Source: an uncultured Flavobacteriales bacterium (GTDB taxonomy: Bacteria; Bacteroidota; Bacteroidia; Flavobacteriales; UBA7430). From it: a stretch of DNA of 7,189 nt. The DNA is taken from NCBI GenBank assembly GCA_913041775.1, contig CAJWJW010000067.1:1-7189 (forward strand). Direction: 5' to 3'. The translations under genes were made by a program, and so were the position numbers. The notes under the pieces are model-generated. The model saw nothing but the letters and a program-made list of their open reading frames with translations. It made no database searches and was not told where the DNA came from. Shown here one piece after another: positions 1 through 5,964 of the stretch. How positions within the stretch are numbered: the first letter of the stretch is position 1; every line of letters starts with the position of its first letter.

Positions 1-866
1 GGGAATACTTTTAAGTCATCCGCTAGTAAATCAGTGTTAACTCCTAACAATACCTTTGACCTATTAATAGACTTTTCACTAGTTAAACTAGATTTCCAAT
101 GTATTGTATTTAAATCGTTGGATTGTATAATTGCTAGATCATTACTAAAATTAAAACCACTTAACTGCTTATAAGTTCCAGAATGAATAGAAGCTAATAA
201 AATTTCATATTCGTTGAATTGTGCATTTCGAAAAAAGACTTCAGAAGAAAGCGACATAACCTTGGGTACTAAAACCTTAGCAGTGTCTGTGAATTGAAAT
301 TCTGTATTTAGTGCGATCGTAGAATTCCGGTAGGAGGTGCTATAAGGATCAAATCTAAAATTATCGTTTATAACCAGATCCGATTGTAAAATAAAAGCAT
401 TTAAAATACGCTTATAAGCTCCGCCAAGATTTAATTTGCTAAACTTTTCTAAAGCATTATTATTATCATAAAATGCTCCATTGTAATTTAAGTAGGCCTG
501 ATAAATACTTTTAGTGCTTTTACCATTACTAAAATCCAAAGCTAAATGTGGACTTAATAGAGTCCCCAAACCTAGCTCTATATGTTTAGTATAAAGACTA
601 TTTACTGTAACTCTCTTAAGTATTTGAGCATTTAAAGAGTCGGTAAGTTGTTTAACTCTAAACTCCTCAAATCTTATTAAGTAAGTTAAGTTTTCAGAAA
701 CCTTAGAAGTATCAATAAATAGTGGTTGACTTTTTATTTTATGAGCCTCCATAATTTTAGGCCTAAAGTCTTTTACTACATCTATAATTTCGTTGTTTAA
801 ATTTTCTTGTGCTAGTAAGCCAAAAACAGAAAAACAAGCTAGTGCAAATAGTATATACTTTTTCAT
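1..866 (-). CDS. Outer-membrane beta-barrel-like protein, partial (C-terminus outside window)
   Basis: The reading frame is open from an ATG at 864-866 to the window edge: 288 full codons plus a split one, with no stop. Residues 1-19 form a signal peptide (KK, then a hydrophobic stretch, ending LLA before Gln20), so the product is exported. Residues 24-52 carry a segment with VVKDFRPKI and AHKI followed by an IDT; from memory this resembles the periplasmic N-terminus of a Bacteroidota outer-membrane family often annotated loosely as TonB-dependent receptor. From about residue 95 the sequence alternates polar and hydrophobic/aromatic residues, as expected for beta-strands of a barrel (ELGLGTLLSP near 97-106, YLNYNGAFY near 125-133). 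I see no TonB box or complete plug domain. The ATG lies 4 nt after the TPR gene stop, so translation is probably coupled to it. The export call is firm, the barrel call is inference, and the ligand or function is unknown. Confidence 0.8.
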   Translation of the reverse strand, partial: MKKYILFALACFSVFGLLAQENLNNEIIDVVKDFRPKIMEAHKIKSQPLFIDTSKVSENLTYLIRFEEFRVKQLTDSLNAQILKRVTVNSLYTKHIELGLGTLLSPHLALDFSNGKSTKSIYQAYLNYNGAFYDNNNALEKFSKLNLGGAYKRILNAFILQSDLVINDNFRFDPYSTSYRNSTIALNTEFQFTDTAKVLVPKVMSLSSEVFFRNAQFNEYEILLASIHSGTYKQLSGFNFSNDLAIIQSNDLNTIHWKSSLTSEKSINRSKVLLGVNTDLLADDLKVF

Positions 867-870
867 ATGC

Positions 871-3800
871 TTAATTATCTGATATTTTTAATGAATCTGA
901 AGTAGGTAAAGAATCTAAATTTAATGACATCTTTTGCTCAACATTTTCCTTAGCCATAATTTCAGCTTTCAAAATTCTTGCTTCTTTTAAAACTTCAGGA
1001 TCTTCAATATTTAAAAGCAACTGATCTAAAGTATGGGTAGCTTGAAAAATATCGTCTTCTACCCAATAATTTTGAGCAAGTACAAGAAACGATTTCCCTA
1101 ACCATGACTTATAGAGGGGTAACAAACGAGACTGTTCAAATATAATTTGTTTCGAACTCTCATAATCCCCACTATAAAAAGCTAAGTACGCTAAATGGTA
1201 CATTGCTTCAGCTTTCAATTCTCCCTGGCTAGCAGACTCTACAAATAAATACTTCTCTGCTGCTAAGTTTTTGTCTAAATTAGAAAAGGCAGCACGAGCT
1301 ATAAAAGTATTAAGTTCTAAAATCAAGGTTTCATCAACCCTACCAGAGTTTAAAATTATTTGGGCTTGCACTATAGCTTTTTCGTAATCACCTAGCTGAC
1401 TATTACAATCCATTAAACCTTGTTTAGCAAACAACTGTTCCTCTACAGTCTCTGCCATTAAATCTAGTTTGGTGAAATTCTCTAATGCTTTGTCGAATTT
1501 ACCAGAAGTCTGGTATAATATAGCAGACTGTTTTATTGAAGCTTTAGTATAGATGTTTGATTTATAGGAGTTAAGTATCTCGTAAGAAGCTAAAGCTTGG
1601 TCAATACTGTCAATTTCGGTAGCAGATTTTGCATAATAATAGTGCGCCGAAAGTTTAAAAGCACCATTTGTATAGTTATTAAGGTACGATTGGAATCCAT
1701 AATAAGACTTGTCGTAAAAACCTTTTAAGTATTGTAATTCTGCAGATTCATAAGAAGTAGAGTCTAAAGCAGAAGTACTAATATTTACAAAACTTAAAGT
1801 CTCTAACCAACTAGCATAAGCAGGTACATCACCTAAATCGACATATACACTACGAGCATTGTTTATAGCTTCTCTGGCAGTACTAGAGGCCGGGTAATCT
1901 GAAACTAACCTTTTAAATTCTGCAATACTTTCTTCAAAATCGCCAGAATTATACAACAGCAATCCAATTTTCATACGTGCATCTGTAACAAAAACACTCG
2001 AAGGGAACTCTTTTTCAATTGCACTAAAATTTTCGATCGCAAAGTCAGAATTGTTTAATTTTATTGAGGACTCCCCTATTCTATACAAAGCATCGTCATT
2101 ATAGATGGAGGACGGGAATTGAGAAGAGAAATCGACTAAATGATTTACGACCTTCTCATGTTTATCCATCTGATGGTAAGCTAGGGCGATTTGATAGGCA
2201 GCGTAATCTGCATCAACACCCCATAAATCAATTGCTTTATTATAATTATTTATAGAGTGCGTATAGTCTTTCATCATATAAAAGGCATCCCCCATACGAG
2301 AATAAGCATCATGTAAACGGGAATCTGTAGAAGCTACATTTGTAGTGAAAGTCTCAAATGAGTTAATTGCTTTTTCAAAATGCCACAATTTAAAGTTCGC
2401 ATAAGCAATATGGTAAGATGCCGATGTAAATTCGGGCATCGTACTAGCAAGTGCCGAATGTTGGAAATCGGAATAAGCGCTAATACAGTCTGTATAATTT
2501 TCTGTGCTATAGTAAGCTTCTGCTTTCCAATACATAGCCAAAGCATTATACGTATTGTTATGAGAGTAGATAAGAGATTTATCGAAATGCTCTATAGCGT
2601 TACCATAGTCTTTATCGTTAAACAGCTGTACAGCTCTGTAATATGAGACTTCTTGATAGGCTTGTTGTAAACGAATATTTTCTAAACCATTCGCCTCCAT
2701 AGATTTTATCGCTCTCGAATAATCTTTATGTGTTAAAAATGCATTAACTAAATAAGAATAAGCTTCGTCTAAATATTCAGACTCTGAAAAATCATTTATA
2801 AAATCTTGCAGTATCATTGTAGGGTCTGCATATGGGTAACCCAATTCATAACAAAGTTTGGCAAAATTAAAGTTTGAATGTTCTGTAATCGCATTGTTAA
2901 AATTAAAATACGAAGCAGATTCAAATGCATTTTGAGCCGATTTTTTATCGCCTAGTTCTAAATAACAATCGGCCAAATAATAGTAGGCATTTTGAGCTAA
3001 GCTATCCTCAGCTTCAACAATTTTATTAAATGAAGAACTGGCCAAAGAATACTCTTGTGTTCGGTAATAAGATTGACCTAATAGATAATAGCCTAAATCA
3101 TCTAAATTATGTTCGGTAGCTAAATACTTATCGTTAAAATAATAGATAGCTTTTGTAAAATCTTTAGTGTGGTAATAAGCTTCTGCAACAAGCTTGTACA
3201 TTTCTGCAGAAGAATCATTAATTGAATCTATATAAGGTAAACTGAAATTTAAAAGTAAATTAAACTCATTCTGTTGATGGTAAATTTGACAGATGTATAG
3301 TGGGAGCTCTTCTGTATATAAACCGAGTTCTAATAAATCATCAAAATGTCTTTTTGCAGTCACAAAATTACCCTCTGCATATGCTATATAACCAAAGTAG
3401 TATTTTGCTTGATGTTGGTAATCGTTCTTATTAGATAATAGATCGTGAAAAAATGAAGACGATTCTTTAAGCTCACCAATAGAGAATAAACTGTAAGCAT
3501 ACTGAAATTTATAATTAGCTCTAACCTTTTTACGAAGCTTAGCAACATCAATCAACTCATAATAAACAACAGCATCAGTATAGGCTCTTTTACTAAAGTA
3601 GAAACCTGCAAGTTCCCTAGATGCTTCATAAAACAAAGTACTGTTGGGATAGTCCTCCAAAAAGGATTTCAACAAAAACTCCGCATCACTATTATACAAG
3701 TGCATTACTGCAAGGGCTTTATAATAATCTGTATTCATAGCCAACAAGCTATTCTTGTCTTCTATATCTGCGTCTATATCAACAAAAGCTTGGTATGCCA

Positions 3801-3936
3801 TTGCATACGAAGCCGATTTGTATTGACCCAACGCAGACTGATAAGCCTGCATTACTGGATCTATTTGAGTGTGCTGTGCCTGTATAATTGGGCTGGTAAA
3901 AAAGACCAGACTTAAAAGAAGTAATAATATTCTCAT
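871..3936 (-). CDS. Large secreted TPR-repeat protein (1021 aa), envelope-associated
   Basis: The N-terminus is a clear signal peptide (MR, a long Leu-rich core, cleavage probably after IIQA at residue 20), so the protein is periplasmic or outer-membrane associated. Almost all the rest is helical repeat: about 20 TPR-like units spaced roughly 34-40 residues apart. The clearest are near 244-268, 281-342 (AYYYLADCYLELGD), 430-455, 505-530, 542-569, 614-641 and 652-681. The pair at 614-681, each ending in FPSS or YPASS, has the look of the CpoB/YbgF and BamD type of TPR. A less regular segment at about 695-760 with LDSTSYESAELQYLKG recalls a conserved block in Bacteroidota TPR proteins of this size. 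No catalytic domain or later membrane segment is visible. The short tail after about 1000 is Ser/Asp/Leu-rich. TPR arrays bind protein partners; the obvious candidate is the outer-membrane-like protein encoded 4 nt downstream. It is separated from yidC by a terminator and 190 bp, so it probably starts its own transcript. Exact role unknown. Confidence 0.92.
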   Translation of the reverse strand: MRILLLLLSLVFFTSPIIQAQHTQIDPVMQAYQSALGQYKSASYAMAYQAFVDIDADIEDKNSLLAMNTDYYKALAVMHLYNSDAEFLLKSFLEDYPNSTLFYEASRELAGFYFSKRAYTDAVVYYELIDVAKLRKKVRANYKFQYAYSLFSIGELKESSSFFHDLLSNKNDYQHQAKYYFGYIAYAEGNFVTAKRHFDDLLELGLYTEELPLYICQIYHQQNEFNLLLNFSLPYIDSINDSSAEMYKLVAEAYYHTKDFTKAIYYFNDKYLATEHNLDDLGYYLLGQSYYRTQEYSLASSSFNKIVEAEDSLAQNAYYYLADCYLELGDKKSAQNAFESASYFNFNNAITEHSNFNFAKLCYELGYPYADPTMILQDFINDFSESEYLDEAYSYLVNAFLTHKDYSRAIKSMEANGLENIRLQQAYQEVSYYRAVQLFNDKDYGNAIEHFDKSLIYSHNNTYNALAMYWKAEAYYSTENYTDCISAYSDFQHSALASTMPEFTSASYHIAYANFKLWHFEKAINSFETFTTNVASTDSRLHDAYSRMGDAFYMMKDYTHSINNYNKAIDLWGVDADYAAYQIALAYHQMDKHEKVVNHLVDFSSQFPSSIYNDDALYRIGESSIKLNNSDFAIENFSAIEKEFPSSVFVTDARMKIGLLLYNSGDFEESIAEFKRLVSDYPASSTAREAINNARSVYVDLGDVPAYASWLETLSFVNISTSALDSTSYESAELQYLKGFYDKSYYGFQSYLNNYTNGAFKLSAHYYYAKSATEIDSIDQALASYEILNSYKSNIYTKASIKQSAILYQTSGKFDKALENFTKLDLMAETVEEQLFAKQGLMDCNSQLGDYEKAIVQAQIILNSGRVDETLILELNTFIARAAFSNLDKNLAAEKYLFVESASQGELKAEAMYHLAYLAFYSGDYESSKQIIFEQSRLLPLYKSWLGKSFLVLAQNYWVEDDIFQATHTLDQLLLNIEDPEVLKEARILKAEIMAKENVEQKMSLNLDSLPTSDSLKISDN

Positions 3937-3972
3937 TGTGTTGTGTTTAAGCCTTAAAAATAGAAAAACTAA

Positions 3973-3987
3973 TGTGTTGGAAACACA
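3973..3987 (-). other. Short hairpin in the TPR gene leader
   Basis: A 6-bp perfect inverted repeat, TGTGTT and AACACA, encloses a 3-nt loop. It lies about 37 nt upstream of the TPR start. On the minus strand it is followed by a T-rich stretch (ATTAGTTTTTCTATTTTT). The stem is short and AT-rich, so it could be chance; if real it would be a leader structure affecting translation or a weak pause site. Confidence 0.3.
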
Positions 3988-3992
3988 AAGGA

Positions 3993-4008
3993 CTCATGAA
4001 CTTATGAA
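3993..4008 (-). repeat. Imperfect tandem 8-bp repeat
   Basis: Two adjacent copies, TTCATAAG and TTCATGAG on the minus strand, differ at one base. They sit between the two leader hairpins. Paired short repeats of this kind can be regulator half-sites, but two copies in AT-rich DNA may be chance. Confidence 0.3.
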
Positions 4009-4028
4009 CCATTGATAGTTAATTGCTC

Positions 4029-4043
4029 CTTGGTTCTCCCAAG
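4029..4043 (-). other. Short hairpin near the presumed 5' end of the TPR transcript
   Basis: A 5-bp stem, CTTGG and CCAAG, encloses a 5-nt loop (GAGAA on the minus strand). It stands out as a GC-richer patch in AT-rich DNA and lies where a transcript from the candidate promoter at 4049-4081 would begin. No poly-U tract follows it, so it is not a terminator. Confidence 0.3.
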
Positions 4044-4048
4044 TAGCT

Positions 4049-4081
4049 AATAACTAAAATTTCGTGTATTTATTTCACAAA
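4049..4081 (-). promoter_or_regulatory. Weak candidate Bacteroidota-type promoter for the TPR operon
   Basis: On the minus strand TTTG (4078-4081) is followed after 21 nt by TAGTTATT (4049-4056). The Bacteroidota sigma consensus is TTTG near -33 and TAnnTTTG near -7, with about 17-23 nt between the TTG and the TA. Spacing fits, but the -7 element matches only four of its six fixed bases. The TTTG also overlaps the poly-U end of the yidC terminator. The location is sensible, giving a leader of about 110 nt before the TPR start. Low confidence. Confidence 0.22.
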
Positions 4082-4110
4082 AAAAGGGCAATCTAAATAG
4101 ATTGCCCTTT
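4079..4110 (-). terminator. Rho-independent terminator of the pyrG-yidC unit
   Basis: A perfect 12-bp inverted repeat (4083-4094 with 4099-4110; AAAGGGCAATCT paired with AGATTGCCCTTT) encloses a 4-nt loop. Read on the minus strand, the stem runs into seven consecutive U residues (4079-4085), three of which pair in the stem base. It begins 16 nt after the yidC stop. The other side lacks a comparable T tract in the plus direction, so it acts mainly on minus-strand transcripts. Confidence 0.9.
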
Positions 4111-4126
4111 GATAAAACTTAAAAAT

Positions 4127-5959
4127 TTATTTTTTCTTCTTAGCGTCTTGTTGTTCTTTCATCATATTCTCTAATCGAGCCTGAAACTTAGATTTCCCTT
4201 TTTTAGGAGTGACTTCTTTTTTAGCTTCCATTTTTGATAATAATGCAGAGTCATCAGTCATACCAGCAATAACTTTTTGCTGAGCAAAAGTAATAAGGTT
4301 GGCTAGGAAGTAATAATAACTTAATGCTGCAGCGTAGTTGTTCATCACACCTAAGAAAATAACAGGCATAAAGTACATCATATACTTCATCTGTGGCATT
4401 TGCGCACTCGAAGAAGACATACTATTACTAAACTTCATTTGCAAAACGGTAGTAACTGTCATTAGTAAAGTAAACAAACTAACGTGATCTCCGTAAAAAG
4501 GAATACTAAAACCTAAATCGTATATAGAATCGTAGGTAGATAAATCCGTTGCCCAAAGGAATCCTTGCTGACGAAGTTCTATAGAAGATGGGAAGAACTT
4601 AAACAAAGCAAATAGAATTGGCATTTGAAACAACATTGGAATACAACCACCTAAAGGACTAACACCAACCTGCTTATACAAAGACATGGTCTCTTGCTGA
4701 CGCTTCATCTGGTCTTCGTACTTCTCATTAATTGCATCAATTTGTGGTTTTAACACACGCATTTTAGCCATTGATGTATACGACTTATACGTAAATGGAA
4801 ACAAGGCCATTTTTATAAGTAATGCCATTAATAGAATAATGATACCGTAATTTAATCCCCAGCTTTCGAATGCATTAAATATGGTTATTACGATGTATTT
4901 ATTAATCCAACCAATAATACTCCAACCTAAAGGAACTAATTCTTCTAAACCATTGTCGTAAGATTTTAAAGTCTTTACGTGGTTAGGCACAAAGAACCAT
5001 TCCATTGCATAAGAACTAGAGCCTCCTTGGTAATTTAATTGCGTAGAAGCAGAAATAGTTTTCAGATATTTTTCTGATCCTGGATGAGCTACAGAAGAAA
5101 GTTCGATCTCTTTACCTAAATTTGAAGATGTTAGAGCAGTAGAGAAATACTGAGATTTAATAGCAATCCAATCTGTGTTTAATACTCTTTCAGAATCATC
5201 TGAAGTAGATGATAAATAATCCACTTCTCCCTCAGCAAAATAATAAGCCGAAGTATTCATTGCTTCATTATCTCTATTTTTCTCTTGACGAGGAACTCTT
5301 ACAGACCAATCTAATTCAATTGGGTTTTGAGCTTGAATTAAACCCTCTAAACCAATTAAATTTACAGTATAATCTACCTTATAAGAATTGGGTTCTAAAG
5401 AATAAGCGAATTCCAAATATTTTCCTTCTTGCACATTTAAACGCATAGAAAGAACTTGCTTATCTCCTATTCTAGACTCGTAGGTTTCGAAAACAAAATC
5501 GTTTGTTTGCAAACGACGGTTCTGAGACCAAAAAGTTAAGTTAAAAGCAGAAGAATCTTCTCTGAGTAAGTTTACAGGGAGCGAATCGTATGTTTGGTAT
5601 TCTTTTAAAAACACACTAGAAACACGAGCTCCTTTGGCTGCAAGTTCAACTTTTATTAAATCGTTTTCTAAAACAAATTTCGTTGAATTATCTTCTAAAC
5701 TAGCAGCTGAAGCAAACGCTCCATAAGCTTCTACTAAATGTGCAGAAACTACCGAATCAGATTCGGAATTAGACACTAGTATAGTTGCTGCATCTGGAGA
5801 AGAAATTACTTCTGCATTTTCGGCAACTACTTCTGAAGTAGCCAAACGTTCCGTTTCATCAATTTTAGCCTGGGTACTTAAAAACCAGAATAAAATAACA
5901 CCGATTAGGGCAAATCCAATTACCGAATTATAATCGGTTTTTTTTTCTTGTTGTAACAT
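4127..5959 (-). CDS. yidC: Membrane protein insertase YidC (Oxa1 family)
   Basis: YidC inserts and folds inner-membrane proteins, alone or with the Sec translocon. The 610-residue length and layout are those of Gram-negative, Bacteroidota-type YidC. An N-terminal membrane anchor (about 12-30) is followed by a Ser/Ala/Glu-rich linker to about 92 and a large beta-rich periplasmic domain (about 93-330). The Oxa1 core starts near 350: TM2 about 371-389, a cytoplasmic helical hairpin with YTSMAKMRVLKPQI and SPLGGCIPMLFQMPI (394-447), TM3 about 438-457, TM4 about 492-508, and TM5/TM6 about 525-562. The groove residue that is Arg366 in E. coli YidC is Lys383 here (LIKMALFPFT). The C-terminal 35 residues are Lys-rich, ending KKKK, and could contact the ribosome. 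The ATG is supported by the anchor right behind it (KTDYNSVIGF) and lies 5 nt after the pyrG stop, so the two are co-transcribed. A terminator follows. Confidence 0.97.
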   Translation of the reverse strand: MLQQEKKTDYNSVIGFALIGVILFWFLSTQAKIDETERLATSEVVAENAEVISSPDAATILVSNSESDSVVSAHLVEAYGAFASAASLEDNSTKFVLENDLIKVELAAKGARVSSVFLKEYQTYDSLPVNLLREDSSAFNLTFWSQNRRLQTNDFVFETYESRIGDKQVLSMRLNVQEGKYLEFAYSLEPNSYKVDYTVNLIGLEGLIQAQNPIELDWSVRVPRQEKNRDNEAMNTSAYYFAEGEVDYLSSTSDDSERVLNTDWIAIKSQYFSTALTSSNLGKEIELSSVAHPGSEKYLKTISASTQLNYQGGSSSYAMEWFFVPNHVKTLKSYDNGLEELVPLGWSIIGWINKYIVITIFNAFESWGLNYGIIILLMALLIKMALFPFTYKSYTSMAKMRVLKPQIDAINEKYEDQMKRQQETMSLYKQVGVSPLGGCIPMLFQMPILFALFKFFPSSIELRQQGFLWATDLSTYDSIYDLGFSIPFYGDHVSLFTLLMTVTTVLQMKFSNSMSSSSAQMPQMKYMMYFMPVIFLGVMNNYAAALSYYYFLANLITFAQQKVIAGMTDDSALLSKMEAKKEVTPKKGKSKFQARLENMMKEQQDAKKKK

Positions 5960-5964
5960 CTTAT

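Larger units (their letters stand above)
3937..4126. other. Intergenic region between yidC and the TPR gene
   Basis: This 190-bp stretch has no credible reading frame on either strand. It holds the yidC terminator at its right end, then a possible promoter, two short hairpins and an imperfect tandem repeat that would fall in the leader of the TPR transcript. The bases just before the TPR start (TTAAACACAACACA) are A-rich and lack a Shine-Dalgarno motif, as is usual in Bacteroidota. Confidence 0.8.

Noticed and set aside
834..866. Lipoprotein signal at Cys11 of the left-edge protein
   Set aside because: The residues before Cys are A-L-A rather than a good lipobox, the hydrophobic core before it would be very short, and a standard cleavage site (LLA before Gln20) fits better.
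2064..2255. Plus-strand open frame of 63 codons
   Set aside because: It lies wholly inside the TPR gene on the other strand, its product has low-plausibility composition, and no domain or start context supports it.
2334..2546. Minus-strand open frame of 70 codons in another phase
   Set aside because: It is nested in the TPR coding sequence, which has a clear signal peptide and repeats in its own frame; this is a shadow frame.
2380..2646. Plus-strand open frame of 88 codons with hydrophobic stretches
   Set aside because: It is antisense to the TPR gene. The Cys/Ile/Phe-rich stretches are what the reverse complement of Tyr/Asn/Lys-rich TPR codons gives.
3700..3915. Plus-strand open frame of 71 codons over the TPR signal peptide region
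   Set aside because: Antisense shadow with no recognisable family and no promoter or terminator of its own.
3964..3988. Alternative promoter for the TPR gene: TTG at 3986-3988 with TAGTTTTT at 3964-3971 (minus strand)
   Set aside because: The -7 element matches the Bacteroidota consensus except for the final G, but the spacer is only 14 nt, below the usual range of about 17-23, and the TTG overlaps a hairpin arm.
5209..5448. Plus-strand open frame of 79 codons
   Set aside because: It is antisense to the periplasmic domain of YidC; the Leu/Asn-rich composition reflects the opposite strand and no motif is seen.
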